In this document: piece after piece, positions 33,060 through 44,420 of the stretch
Layout: each line of letters begins with the position of its first letter
Position numbering within the stretch: the first letter of the stretch is position 1
From: Cycas panzhihuaensis
Lineage: Eukaryota > Cycadophyta
Assembly: GCA_023213395.1 (NCBI GenBank)
Contig: CM041465.1
Location: 69,075,741 to 69,139,740, forward strand
Direction: 5' to 3'
DNA: 64,000 nt
Program-made: the position numbers and the translations under genes
Notes under the pieces: generated by a model
Told to the model about the DNA's origin: nothing
The model's input: only the letters and a program-made list of their open reading frames with translations
Database searches by the model: none

Positions 33060-33890
33060 ATGGCCTCTTCCATTTTAGTCCTCTCTGATGGAGATAAACT
33101 CATTGATAATAATTATCATATTTGGAAAATAAAGGTAGATACCCTATTAAGGGCTAAAAATGCTTGGAGAATTGCTACTGAGCAAGAAGCAAAACCTAGT
33201 GCAGCAGGAGCAACCCAAACAAATTGGGAAGAATGAGATGGTGCAAGAGTCGTCATACTGAAGCTCTCAATATCTGACCCTCTTCTCATTTATGTAGAAA
33301 ATCTAAATTCTACTGTAGCCATCTGGAAATGCTTCGAGAATTTATATGGTCAAAAAAATAAAGCTAGAATAGTCACTTTGAAGGAAGAACTGTTCAAACT
33401 TTATTTGAAGGAGTCAGGAACTGTAGTCAAAATTTTTCACAAATTTATTTCCTTGAGAAATGATTTGTCAAGTGCCGATGCTCCCATTTCTGATTCAGAG
33501 TTAGTTGAAATGATAGCTAGCAAATTGCCAAAATTCTTCGATGTGACTATAAATGCTATAACTAATAATGACCAGATTGCAGCAATGACCTTGGACACAT
33601 TAATAGGTTTGTTGCTCAGACAGGAACAGAGAAATAAAAGGTATGAAGATTCGGATGGATTAAAAGATGTGTTCATATCCAGGCTAAATCTTGGGCCAAG
33701 AGGGCGAAGCAGAGGAAGAGGGCGTTTTCCAAAAGAAAGGGCCTCGTCTCGTGGCAGATGGCAAGATAGCAGAGGTTGAGGACAAACTTCTACACTAAGA
33801 GTATGTTACAATTATGATAAAACATGCCATTTTGCTAGCTCTTGTAGAGTTTTTGACCTATGTTATCATTGTGGATAGCCAGGACACTAC
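33060..33890 (+). pseudogene. G gag with zinc knuckles
   Basis: The ATG at 33060 gives MASSILVLSDGDKLIDNNYH, then WKIKVDTLLRAKNAW. A TGA falls at about 33235. The frame then continues through LKLSISDPLLIYVENL, LKEELFKLYLKE and MTLDTLIGLLLRQEQRNK (33378-33779), followed by an RGRSRGRGR basic patch. Two knuckles at about 33805-33900 read CYNYDKTCHFASSC and CYHCG-stop-PGHYPY-stop-C, each damaged. The leader before it (32357-33059) is about 700 bp without a clear frame. Confidence 0.88.
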
Positions 33891-34510
33891 CCATACTAGT
33901 GTCCCCAGAGAAGAGCTGACATTCACAGACAGAAGCGCCATATTAGGAATTACAATAAGGAGAAGATAGAAGAAGAGGAAGAAGAGGAAGAGACTGCTTT
34001 TATAGTTGCTCTTACTGCAGGTCTCCAGGACAAGGATGTGTGGCACATCGACTCGGGACCATCTAGGCACATGACGTGCAGAGAAGATTGGTTCGAGACC
34101 CTCAGACCTTACACATCAGACAAATTGGTGGAGCGGTGAGACAAGTATCCCCTAAACATAAAAGGGGAAGGTACAATAGTTGTCAAAATGCAAGACAGTA
34201 TCAAGAAGATTGGAAATGTACTCTTGGTCCCTGACCTCAAGTTGAATCTTCTTTCTGTTTCCCAACTTAGCAAGAAAACGCTAAGAACTACCTTTGATGA
34301 AAAAGGATTTTGTTATATCCTTGATGTAAAAAATAATTGTAATGTAATAGCAAAGGGGGCACAAAGCAATGACCTATACAGGCTGCTTGCCCATCCTGTG
34401 CTCTCTAACGTAAAGGCTTGTACAACCACAAATCCTAATGAGAATTGCAAACTGTGGCATTTGAAGTATGGACACCTCCCCCTAGAAAAACTAAAATCAA
34501 TTAAGAAGTA
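33891..34510 (+). pseudogene. G protease and pre-integrase
   Basis: After an acidic EEEEEEE run the active site at about 34045 reads D-S-G-P-S-RHMT, with Pro for Ala. The tail VPDLKLNLLSVSQLSKKTLR and LYRLL follows in 34188-34511, then LWHLKYGHLPLEKL, the HHCC start. A stop at about 34138 breaks the domain. Confidence 0.85.
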
Positions 34511-35424
34511 AGGGTTGGTTGATGGTCTTCCTTCTATCACATCAAATAATTTTATATGCAAAAGCTATCAATCAAGAAAACAACATAGACTACCTTTCAA
34601 AGAAAGTGAATGACATGCTAAAACTAGAATTAATACACTGACATATGTGGACCATTCACTCCACACTCAATCAATGGATGTAGGTACTTTCTTACTTTCA
34701 GTGATGACCTGACTAGAAAAATATGGTTTATTTTCTTTGAAATAAGTCAGAGGTGTTTTACAACTTTAAAGAATTCAAAGCTGAGGTAGAACTAGAATCT
34801 GGTGAAAGAATTAAATGCATAAGATCTAACGGAGGAGGTGAATATATCTCAAAAGAATTCTTAAACTACTGCAAGGCACATGGAATTCATCGACAATTCA
34901 CAACCCCATATACTCCTCAATCTAATGAGGTTGTTGAAAGGAAAAATCGAGATATTATGGAAATGGCCAGGTGCATGGTGTATGAAAAAAAGGTAACAAA
35001 ATCCTATTGGGTAGAAGCAGTAAATATAGCATGCTATCTGCTAAATCGAAGCCCAACAAAGGTGCTAAATCTCCTTACCCCAGAAGAAGCTTGGATAGGG
35101 AGGAAATCATATGTAAGTCATCTGAAAGTGTTTGGATGCCAGGCATTTGTCCATATCCCAGACAAGAAAAGAACAAAGCTGGATGCAAAAAGTATTGAGT
35201 GCATCATGGTCGGCGACAACAAAAATTCAAAAGGCTACAGATGCATAGATCCAAAAACTAACAAGGTCTATGTAAGCAGAGATGTGATCTTCATTGAAAA
35301 GGAAGCTGAACTTGATCAAATAAAATTAGTTGATTCACCTCTAGTCATTCCCCAAGAAATTCTCCTTGAGGAAGCCTCGAGTCTAACATCTAAAGACATT
35401 TTAGAAGGTTCAAACACACCTTAG
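34511..35424 (+). pseudogene. G integrase
   Basis: The core appears as RSNGGGEYISKEF and SNEVVERKNRDIMEMARC (34753-35424). The Glu is present, but the second catalytic position is Asn (AAC). Upstream, pre-integrase Cys codons at 34555-34600 are damaged and the FSDDLTRKIWF stretch is frameshifted. The C-terminal region reads VFGCQAFVHIPDKKRTKLDA and VYVSRDVIF. Confidence 0.88.
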
Positions 35425-35436
35425 GGCAGTCCAGAA

Positions 35437-36689
35437 ATGGAAGAATCATCTCCACTTGAAGGATCTCTATCAGAAGGAGAAGAATCCATAACTGATGAAG
35501 AACCAAAAAAGGAGAAAAAGTTACCAAAATGGTACATTAAAACCATTGAAGAAGGAAAAGAGGATGTACTTCCACATCGAACAAGAAGTCAAAAACATAG
35601 AGCATTGTTCTGTAACACAAAACTCAGTCTTTCACAGAAGCAAAGGAGCAGAGCGAATGGAGAGCAGCCGTGAACACAAAAATGGACTCCATCAAGAAAA
35701 ATCAAACTTGGGAGCTAGTTGACCTACCACCAAATAAACTAGTGGTCAACTGCAAATGGGTCTACAAAATAAAGAGGGGAGCCAATGGAAACATTGAAAA
35801 ATACAAGGCTAGACTTGTTCCAAAAGGCTATACTCAAATTGTCAGGGTGGACTATTATGCAACCTTTTCCCCTATAGCAAAACTGAACACATTAAGAGCT
35901 ATGTTAGCTTTGGCAACACAAAAAAATTGGAAAGTATACCAACTCGATGTCAAAAGTGTCTTTTTAAATGGTGAAATAAAGGAGGAAGTCTATATGAAGC
36001 AGTTTGAAGGCTACATTGAAAAAGGAAAAGAAAACTTGGTCTACAGATTAAACAAGGCACTGTATGGTTTGCAAAATTGGACAACTATCTCTATCAAAAT
36101 GGGTTGCATAGGTGCAACTCAGACTCAAGTCTATACACTAAAAACAGAAACGGGTTGAAAACCATTATTACAGTGTATGTAGATGATATGATTCTTATCG
36201 GGGATGATGAAGAGTCAATCTCAGACATAAAGGGTCAACTTGAAAATAAATTTGAAATGACTGATCTAGGTCTTCTAGAGTATTATCTGGGGATAGAAGT
36301 TGACCAAAAAAATAACTCAATCACTATATGCTAGAGAAAATACATTAGAGACCTCCTAACAAAATTTCAGATGGAAGACTGTAATCCATGCACAACTCCC
36401 ATGGAGGTGAACTGTAATCTATTTCCTGACAAGGAAGAACTTGAGGTAAACACCACTATGTTTAGGCAGCTGATTGGAAGCCTAATTTATCTCACTGCCA
36501 CTAGGCTTGACATCTCATATTCAGAAAGCCTAATATCAAGATACATGCAAGAACCCAAGGTGAAGCATTGGAAAGCAACTAAAAGGATTTTAAGATACCT
36601 AAAGGGAACAATTGAGTTGAAATTGGTATATCCAAAGGAAAATTCATCACAATTGACAAGATTTTGCGACTTAGGTTGGGCAGGGGATA
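35437..36689 (+). pseudogene. G reverse transcriptase and start of RNase H
   Basis: The linker and RT N-terminus show WELVDLPPNKLVVNCKWVY, a YQLDVKSVFLNGEIKEEVYM block, then LNKALYGLQNW where a small deletion replaces the KQAPRAWY region. The catalytic VYVDDMILIG box (about 36170-36200) is in a second frame (36077-36334). A TAG at 36331 ends it. A third frame has FRQLIGSLIYLTATRLDISYS. RNase H starts (RFCDLGWAGD) and is cut by H at 36690. Confidence 0.9.
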
Positions 36690-36896
36690 TGTAAAAGGAT
36701 TCTCTCATGTATCTTTATTGATCATTTACAAATGTATAAATACAATTCAAAGTGTACGGGACAAATGGCAACCGCTTAATGAGATTGTTCCACTTGTCAT
36801 TGTAGAGGAGAAAGGGGGCAATGATACATGACCCTTACAAGAAACTTTAGACAACCTAGATAAAACATTACGCAAGACAAAACATTACCTTTTATA
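36690..36896 (-). repeat. 3' LTR of H
   Basis: 207 bp, TGTAAAAGG to CTTTTATA. The terminal CA of the partner is TA here. Confidence 0.93.
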
Positions 36897-36905
36897 CCCC
36901 CTCTT
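36897..36905 (-). promoter_or_regulatory. Polypurine tract of H
   Basis: The minus strand reads AAGAGGGGG just before the LTR. It is close to G's AAGAGAGGG. Confidence 0.85.
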
Positions 36906-38450
36906 AATGTTTTATCTGTTTTAATCTTAAATGATTTCTAAAAGCAACAAATTTTTCCCTGCTAAGGGGTTTGGTGAGGACATCAGCATTTTGATTTCCT
37001 AATGTGCACTATAGGAGCTCAACTTCTTTGTTTTGTACTTTTTCCCTAATGAAATGGTGATGTACTTCTATATGCTTGGTTCTTGCATGCAACACTGGAT
37101 TCTTGGTCATTTTGATGGTACTTTGATTATCACAAAATAACTGAGTAGGTACTGTTTGTTCTTGTCCAAGGTCTTTAAGAAGTTATCTGATCCAAATTCC
37201 TTCACATGCTGCATTGACTACTGACTTATACTTGGCCTCTGTTGAAGACAAATCAACTGTGTGTTACTTTTTGCTGCTCCAGGAAATTAAGGACGTTCCT
37301 AGCAAGAAGTAATATCTTGATGTTGATTTTTTGTCTGTTCTATCTCCAGCCTAGTGGGAATCATAAAAACCTATTAGCTGCATATTGTTATCTTTTCTGT
37401 ATTCTAATCCAAGATTTATGGTTCCTTTTAGATATCGCAAGATTCTTTTTGTAGCGTTCCAATGAGGTATTTTGGGATTTTCCATAAATTTGGAAACTAC
37501 ACTGATTGCATAGGAAATGTCTGGTCGTGAAGCTGTGAGATAAATTAGACTTCCAATCAGTTGGCTGTACAATGTTGCATCAACTGATTGTGCCGCTTGT
37601 TTAATGTTTAATACACATCCACTTTCCATTGGAGTGGTAACACTATTGTAACTTTCCATATTAAACTTGTTCAACAAGTTTTTAACATATTTTGACTGAG
37701 ATAGAACAACAAAATCATTGTTTTGTTTAATTTCAATCCCGAGATAATAGTGCAACATTCGAAGATCTGTCATTTCAAATCTCTTCTTGATGAATGCGAT
37801 CGAGTCTTCGTCATCCCCTGTGATTAGCATGTCGTCTACATATACTACTATGATGGATGTTAATCCTTGATTAAATTTCACATACAAGCTATGATCTAAC
37901 TCACACTTGCGGAAGCTATTTTGAGTTAGATATGCATCCAGCTTAGCATACTAGGTTCTTGGTGCTTGTTTGAGCTCATATAAAGCTTTTTTTAGTTTGC
38001 AGACCATATTTTCTTGTTCTGACTTGATGTATCCTTCAGGCTTATACATATAGACTTCTTCTTGTAAATCTCCATTCAGGAAAGCACTCTTAACATCCAT
38101 CTGGTAAATCTTCCATCCTTTCTGAGCTGCAATTGCAATTACCGTTCCCACAGTATTCAACTTGGCTACTGGTGAGAACATTTCTTCATAATCGACTCCA
38201 ACTGTTTGTGTGTAGCCTTTTGCTACCAGTCTTGCCTTGCATTTCTCGATTTCGCCATTTGGTTTTTCTTTCACTTTATATACCCATTTGCAGTTTACAA
38301 TGGGTTTATCCTTAGGCGGTGTTACCAGATCCCATGTTTTATTTTTATAAATGGCCTTCATCTCTGCATCCATTGCTACTCTCCAAGCTGGAAAGTTGCT
38401 TGCCTCTCTGTAAGTATTTGGTTCAATAGTGCAGATTAGAGCTTGCGATT
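36906..38450 (-). pseudogene. H reverse transcriptase and RNase H
   Basis: RT N-terminus in 37951-38577: WDLVTPPKDKPIVNCKWVY, MDVKSAFLNGDLQEEVYM, LYELKQAPRT. The Trp codon that follows is TAG (near 37950). RT then continues in 37351-37887 with the catalytic VVYVDDMLITG box, LHYYLGIEI and LIGSLIYLTASRPDISYAI. RNase H occupies 36930-37350, frame broken, with STEAKYKSVVNAA-like wording. Apart from the nonsense codon RT is well kept. Confidence 0.9.
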
Positions 38451-39600
38451 TCTGAGACCTTGTTCGATGCTCACATACTTCCCCCTTTATTTCTTCAAGG
38501 GTTTTGAGATACCACTTTGGTACTCTTTTGGAGATTTGTTCCTGTGATTGACTTGTTTCTTCACCTTCTGAATGCAAGTCTGAACCACTGGCTTGTTGAG
38601 TATCAGATGGATGAGCACTGAAGTCACTTTTTTGTTGTGTATCAAATGATTCCTCATACGAATTATCACTTTCTGTTACAACACTATCAGATGTGATGTC
38701 TGATTTATCTTCTAGCTGACTTCTCTCCGGGCTTTGATCACCAACGTTTATTTCTTGATGATTGGCTTCATTGAGTCTTTTCCTTTCATCAAATATTACA
38801 TCTCTGCTTACATAAAGTTTATTTGTCTTTGGATCAAGACAATGATATGCCTTTGAACGACTACTATATCAAACCATTATACATTCTATGCTTTTGTTAT
38901 CTAACTTGGTTCTTTTCTTGTCGGGAATGTGAACATATGCTTTGCAGCCAAAAATCTTAAGATGACCTACATTCGGTTTGTGACCTGTCCATGCCTCTTC
39001 TGGTGTTACCTCCTCTAGTGATTGAGTTGGACTCCTATTGATCAGGTATACAACTGTGTTTACAGACTCTACCCAATATTTCTTTATGACTTCACTATCA
39101 TTTAACGTACATCGAGCCCTTTCTACAACTGTTCTATTCATTCTTTCTGCTACCTTGTGTGATTGAGGTGTATACAGAGTTGTGACTTGTCCGCAGATTC
39201 CATGTATTTTGCAGAAATGAGTAAATTCATTGGATACGAACTCACCCCCTCCGTTTGAGTGAATGCATTTTATCTTCTTGTTGCTTTCCAATTCTGCTTC
39301 AACTTTAAATTCTTTAAAATAATTGAAGGTCTTAGATTTGTTGGACAAAAATACACCCATGTTCTTTTGGAGAAGTCATCAATAAAAGTTAAAAAATACC
39401 TTTCTCCATTTGTTGAAACTGGTGTGAATGGACCACATAGATCTGTATGAATTAGATCTAGCTTATCTCGTGCATGCCATGTGCTTTTTGGAAATGGAAT
39501 CCTATGTTGTTTCCCCATCATACAACTTTTACATATAAATGAGTTAAATGAAATATCAGGCAATCTATTCACCATCTTTGTTCTTTTTAGTTTTTCTAAT
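38451..39600 (-). pseudogene. H integrase and linker
   Basis: Pre-integrase residues lie in 39270-39788 (MWHLKYGHISHDRLEKL, CKSCMMGKQH). The core follows: HTDLCGPF (first Asp), FIDDFSKRTWVYF, a frameshift near 39355, then HSNGGGEFVSNEF with Asn (AAC) at the second catalytic position, and HKVAERMNRTVVERARC with the Glu kept. The C-terminal IFGCKAYVHIPDKKRTKLD ends at 38869. The linker to 38577 is Ser/Glu rich. Confidence 0.88.
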
Positions 39601-40120
39601 CTATCATGTGAAATATGACCATACTTCAAATGCCACATTTCATTAGTATCATTGCTAGTCACAACAAGTAAATTTACATCATAAGGGGATTTTGTGGGTC
39701 CTTTATCAGGCAGTATAGGTGTAGAAAGAAGTTTATAAAGCCTATTACATTTTTCTCCCTTTGCTATTACAACACCATTCCTTTTCATGTCTAGAATGTA
39801 ACAAAGGCCGTTCTCATCAAATACTGTCTTCAGTTTCTTATCACTTAACTGGGATGCTGACGGAAGATTTTTTTTTTCAATCCTGGTACAAAGAATACAT
39901 TGCCTATCTGTTGAATATTTCCATCAACTTCTATGGCAATTTGGCCTATTGCCTTTATATGCAAAGGGAAATTATCCCCTAATTCCAAAGATTTGTCAAG
40001 ATCATATGGTTTGATGATTTCAAACCATTATTTAATTCTTGTCATGTGATGTGAGATTCCTGAATCAACATACCAATTTTTTGAAGCGCCGACGCTCGCT
40101 GCTAATGCTGTTATGAATGC
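39601..40120 (-). pseudogene. H protease region
   Basis: The active site near 40040-40075 reads D-S-G-I-S-HHMTR, with Ile for Ala. The tail passes through an S-P-S-A-SQLSDKKLK-like stretch (39800-39880, frameshifted in a poly-T run) into MKRNGVVIAKGEKCNRLYKL at 39700-39788. Confidence 0.8.
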
Positions 40121-41068
40121 TATTTCAACTTCTTCCTCTGCAGTGTCTTGTTCTCTACTGTAGTTTCCAGTCACTTGCTTCCCTTTTTGAATTTCGGTCC
40201 TTCTCTGGTGACATTGGTACGGAAAGTGACCTGTTTGTCTGCAATGGTAGCAAACATCAAAGGCTCTGCAACTGCTCTTAAAATGGCCAGGTTTACCACA
40301 ATTGAAGCAGACTCTTGCATTACGTGGTGGATTAAGGATCGTTCTTCCTCGTCCCCTTCGTTCATTCCAACAACCTTTGTAGGCTGTTGTTGTTTTTCCT
40401 CGCGTCTTGGGATTATATTGTCCTCTTCCTCGACCTCCCAAGTGAAATTTAGTCACAAGTGCTTCTTCAACCTTTGAGTCTCTTTCATATCTCTGATTCC
40501 TTTGCTCCTAACTGAGCATATGACCTATAAGAACATCAAAGCTCATAGTAGCAATTTGGCCTCCTCCAATCAACATGTTTACCATGTTATCAAACGACTT
40601 TGGTAATTTGTTGAGTACAAGATGTATTAATTTAGTGTTGGTTATTTTGTCTCCAACTGTGAGAAGAGAAGTTTTAATATTGGTCAATTTGGCTATGAAG
40701 TCTGATACAATTTGACCTTCTTTTATTTTGAGCTTATAAAGTTCTTCTTTTAGGGCAACAATTTTGGCTTCGTTTTTCTGACTAAACATAGAGGACATTG
40801 TTTTCCATATCTCATGAGCGCTTTCAACACCATCCACATAGACTAGCAAAGAATCAGAGATTGAAAGTTTAAGCGCAGAGAAAGCAATGTTGTTCCTTTC
40901 CTCCCAATTTTGCAAATCAACTATATCAGAGGGTTGTTTTTCATCACCAATGGTGATTTTTCAGGCATGTTTGGCTCTTAAGAGACCTTCTATCTTGATT
41001 TTCCAAATACTGAAATTTATTTCAGTTAATTTATCATTCTCAGGCAAGGAACCAGCAGAGGAGGCCAT
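40121..41068 (-). pseudogene. H gag with zinc knuckles
   Basis: The start ATG at 41066-41068 (minus) gives MASSAGSLPENDKLTEINFS, then WKIKIEGLLRAKHA and a stop near 40965. The frame resumes in 40508-40915 (NNIAFSALKLSISDSLLVYV, LKEELYKLKIKEG, MSFDVLIGHMLS). Basic GGRGRGQYNPK and two CCHC knuckles (CFNCGKPGHFKSSC and CYHCRQTGHFPYQC, both complete) lie in 40028-40456. Leader 41069-41750 follows. Confidence 0.9.
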
Positions 41069-41750
41069 GATTAACCATAGAATTTGATTTTTGACAGGAT
41101 TGTACGGCTATACGAATTTTCGTGCAGAACTCAAAGTGTACGAATGGGAAAAAAACAAGATGCCAATTGATAGATCTCGAAAATGGGTGTTTGGATCTAA
41201 AGTTATTTTTCCAAAACTCTCTCAAGTTAGAGAGAAACAACACAGTCAATGTGCAAATCCGCGCCCCTGGGGTTTTGAAGAAAATGATGAAAAAACCGTC
41301 AAAACAGAGAAAAAACTCAACAAAATATGATCCAATCTCTTCGATTTATAGTGAGAGAGAGTTTAGGTACTTAATACCTGGGATTCAAGCCAGATTTTTG
41401 AGAAATTTTGAAGTGGAAGTCCTCCAAACTCCCATGCCTATAGAACTGGCCAAAAGTCCCTTGAAACGACTTCAAATGACGTCGGTGTTGAAGAGAAAAG
41501 TGTTGAGGGGACTTCGATCTATAATTTGGGTAAGTTTCATGAGATTCTGACAACTTTGATTTTTCGATGCCCGTACAATTCTGTACGATTCCGTACTCTG
41601 TTCATACTCGGCTCCGTACATAGATCACAAACCTTTATCTGAGACTTGGCTTGATGAATATCTTAGTTCTTCTTTAACTTGCTTGACCCAATGCTCCTTT
41701 TGGTTATCAAAAACCTAATTCTCTCATAGGCAGGGGAACTTCAACAACCT

Positions 41751-41762
41751 GCTCTGATACCA
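41751..41762 (-). promoter_or_regulatory. Primer-binding site of H
   Basis: The minus strand reads TGGTATCAGAGC, touching the LTR at 41763. Confidence 0.93.
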
Positions 41763-41969
41763 TGTAAAAGAATTCTCTTATGTATCTTTATTGATCATTT
41801 GCAAATGTATAAATATAATTCAAAGTGTACGGGACAAATGGCAACCGCTTAATGAGATTGTGCCACTTGTCATTCTAGAGGAGAAAGGGGGCAATGATAC
41901 ATGACCCTTATAAGAAACTTTAGACAACCTAGATAAAACATTGCTCAAGACAAAACATTACCTTTTACA
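41763..41969 (-). repeat. 5' LTR of H
   Basis: 207 bp, TGTAAAAGAATTC to CTTTTACA, followed by TSD GGATA. Confidence 0.95.
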
Positions 41970-41974
41970 GGATA

Positions 41975-42402
41975 AAGAACAAAGAAAGTCTACAAGTGGA
42001 CATTGTTATTTTCTAGGCTCTGCACCAATCTCTTGGAGCAGCAAAAGACAACCAATAGTAGCCTTATTGTCTACAAAAGCTTAGTATAAAGCAACTGTCA
42101 GTGCAACTATTGAAGCAATCTGGCTTAGACAACTTTTGAGTGATCTAAATCTACATCAATCGGGGCCTACAACACTCGAGTGCGACAATCAAAGTGCCAT
42201 CAAATTGACCAAGAATCTAGTTCTTCATGCTAGGACAAAGCACATCGAAGTTCACTATCACTTCATTCGAGAAAAAGTTCAAGGAAAGGAGATTGATCTA
42301 ATCTATTGTCCATCTGAAGAACAAGTGACAGATGTGTTCACAAAACCACTTGGAAGAGACAAATTTCAGATTCTCAGATATAAGATAGGATTGAAAAGAT
42401 AA
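41975..42402 (+). pseudogene. G RNase H, continued after H
   Basis: Continues G's RNase H: STSGHCYFLGSAPISW-like wording near 41995-42035, a TAG near 42083, then DNQSAIKLTKNLVLHARTKHI, DLIYCPSEEQVTDVFTKPL and a stop at 42400-42402. Confidence 0.9.
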
Positions 42403-42408
42403 AACATT

Positions 42409-42417
42409 AAGAGAGGG
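42409..42417 (+). promoter_or_regulatory. Polypurine tract of G
   Basis: AAGAGAGGG immediately before the 3' LTR. Confidence 0.88.
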
Positions 42418-42635
42418 TGCTAGGAAAGTAATGTTTTATCTTAGGTTGATTAAAGGGGTAATAGACCCCACTCTAATGTAATTCATTAATGTATGCTTAA
42501 CAAGTGTCGAGATAAGACTCAGGCAGTTATATTTAGGTTCTTGGAGGTTACAAACCCTAAATGTATATATTGATTAGATCTCAACTCAATAATCAATTCA
42601 CATTCTTCCTTTGCATTCTCTAGTCTTTTGTAACA
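42418..42635 (+). repeat. 3' LTR of G
   Basis: 218 bp, TGCTAGGAAAG to TTTTGTAACA, followed by TSD GAGCT. Confidence 0.95.
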
Positions 42636-42910
42636 GAGCTTTACACAAGAGCCAATAAACCCCCTTTTTTCTCTTCATAAGTTAGGCTTCATAATCATAA
42701 AGCATGCAAAAAATTTTTCATGAATTATCCTTTAAAGAATTTGCAAGCTTGAGCACCATAAAGCCCTTCAATATCAAATTCAGTAGTTCAACTTTCAATA
42801 AAAAATTTTAAGAAACTACTTCTTACTCCTATTGGATCGCCTTTGTTTGGCGAAGGTCGTCACCAAGCTTGGAGTAAAATAACGCCCAAATTTGCTCCTT
42901 AAGAGCTAAT

Positions 42911-42922
42911 GCTCTGATACCA
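42911..42922 (-). promoter_or_regulatory. Primer-binding site of F
   Basis: The minus strand reads TGGTATCAGAGC, three bases from the LTR at 42926. The stretch 42636-42910 is the distal part of F's leader. Confidence 0.85.
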
Positions 42923-42925
42923 AAT

Positions 42926-43465
42926 TGAGAGGAAGAAAAATGAAGATGCCACAGGATCTATTTAAGGAACATGATAGGACACATAAACCATGAAAGATAG
43001 TACTTGATTGATAGAAACATGGACTACATAACATGAGAATAATAGGGAGGAGATTCAACTACAACTCAACTTATTACATAAGAAAAATAGGGAGGAGAAC
43101 TGATCTCAACCTCAACCTATAAGAAAAGCTACAACAACATAATACTGACTTCAAGATTACTACTTGACAAAACAAGGAAAGTAGGGCTCCTTATAAAGGA
43201 GTTTCAATGATCAGGATTTAGACACATGTCACTGATCAAAAGTACAAGAAACGTTTGAATGAAACTCCATTTTACATGAGGATTAGGATGGTGACAAGTG
43301 TAGTCATCCAAAGTTGACCTTCCACTAAGCACATGTGGAAAAACCACAAAAGACTGAAGACAATTTAAAAATAAAACAAAAGATCACTTTAGCATAAAGT
43401 CTAAAGTAACAAATTATAAATGTACAAGGTCAAGACTTAATGCTTAGGATATGAAGGTTTTAACA
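42926..43465 (-). repeat. 5' LTR of F
   Basis: About 540 bp starting TGAGAGGAAG. The end at TTTTAACA is chosen because ACATG follows and nearly matches ACATA at F's other border. Only the first 195 bp have a partner in the window, so the outer edge is less certain. Confidence 0.7.
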
Positions 43466-43481
43466 ACATGTTACAATGGTC

Positions 43482-43509
43482 ATATATATATATATATATA
43501 TATATATAC
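43482..43509. repeat. (TA)n microsatellite
   Basis: About 28 bp of AT repeats just outside F. Confidence 0.95.
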
Positions 43510-43606
43510 ATGTGAAATAATGTCCCTTGATAAATGTATGCAACCATTTGAATATGCCCTTTGACAAAAATTGGATAATTAATCATTATTAACTAGGGTC
43601 ATAACA

Positions 43607-44420
43607 GTCTACAGAAGAATTTGTCACACTTGGAGAGAATTCTAGACTACTAGTTAGGGTGGTTGGTGAAGTCTCAATAGATGGTAACAACTACATGGGC
43701 GATGTGATGTATGTACTTGGAATAAAAAAGAACTGGATCTTTATAAGTCAGATTGAGAAAAAGAATATGAATGTTTATTTTGAAAATGGACAATGTGTAA
43801 TAAGAGAAAAAAATAAAACAATGGTTGTAGTAGGTACTAGCGATGAAGGCCTTTAGAAGTTAAAGGTGGAATTTGAAGATCAGAAAGCATTTATTGTTGA
43901 TGTAACTCAAAAAGACCGTTTATGGCATAATTGAATGGGGCATTTGAAATACTCCTTATCAAATTAATGTTCAGATTAGACATGGTGCATGGTTTATGTA
44001 AAATAACTATCAATAAATGCTTGTGTGAAGCTTGCATAATGGGTTAACAACGTAGGGAAAAATTTGAAAAAGGTAAACCCAAAGACTAAGGCAGAATTTA
44101 GCCATGGTGCACGCTGATTTGTGTGGACCAATGACAATAGCATCACATGGAGGTGCTTTTTTAACCTTCATTAATGATTTCCCAAGGAAGATTTGGGTGT
44201 TCTTCATTAGGGATAGGCTTCAAACTTTTGAGATATTCAAAGAATTTAAGGAGGAAGCTGGAAACAAAAGTGGGATGAAGATGAAGGTGTTAAGATTAAA
44301 TAGTGGGGGAGATTGTACCTCAAGGGAATTTGAATAGTACTACAAGAGACATGGTATTAGGAGGCAATTTAGAACTCCACAAAAACCATAATAGAATGGA
44401 GTAATAGAAATGATGAATAG
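43607..44420 (+). pseudogene. I copy 1: protease tail and integrase start
   Basis: Protease tail LLVRVVGEVSIDGNNYMGDV and MYVLGIKKNWIFISQIEKKN (43659-43856), degraded pre-integrase domain (LWHN-stop-MGHLKY near 43920), then integrase ADLCGPM, FINDFPRKIWVFF, LRLNSGGDCTSREFE (44104-44337), with Asn at the second catalytic position. It ends in NGVIEM just before LTR1. The 5' end is truncated at 43607. Confidence 0.82.

Larger units (their letters stand above)
36690..41969 (-). mobile_element. Copia LTR retrotransposon H, nested in G
   Basis: 5280 bp, minus strand, two 207-bp LTRs differing at about ten positions by eye, TSD GGATA (36685-36689 and 41970-41974), PBS and PPT in place. Gag, PR, IN, RT and RNase H are all present with relatively few breaks. 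It belongs to the same clade as its host G and as A. A copy thus landed in the RNase H of a relative. Confidence 0.95.
32129..42635 (+). mobile_element. Copia LTR retrotransposon G, carrying nested H
   Basis: Plus-strand Copia: 5' LTR 32129-32344, PBS, leader, gag to RNase H, PPT, 3' LTR 42418-42635, TSD GAGCT (32124-32128 and 42636-42640). Removing H (36690-41969 with one TSD) leaves about 5.2 kb. By eye the LTRs differ at about 18 of 216 positions. Frames contain several stops. Confidence 0.95.
25699..43465 (-). mobile_element. Copia LTR retrotransposon F, carrying nested G and H
   Basis: Minus-strand Copia. The 5' LTR is 42926-43465 with the PBS at 42911-42922. The 3' LTR is a remnant at 25699-25893 that starts with the same TGAGAGGAA. 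Flanks ACATA (25694-25698) and ACATG (43466-43470) match at four of five bases. Element G (32129-42635) lies in its leader. Gene order gag to RNase H is readable at 30049-25894. A deletion removed the end of RNase H, the PPT and most of the 3' LTR. Confidence 0.8.
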
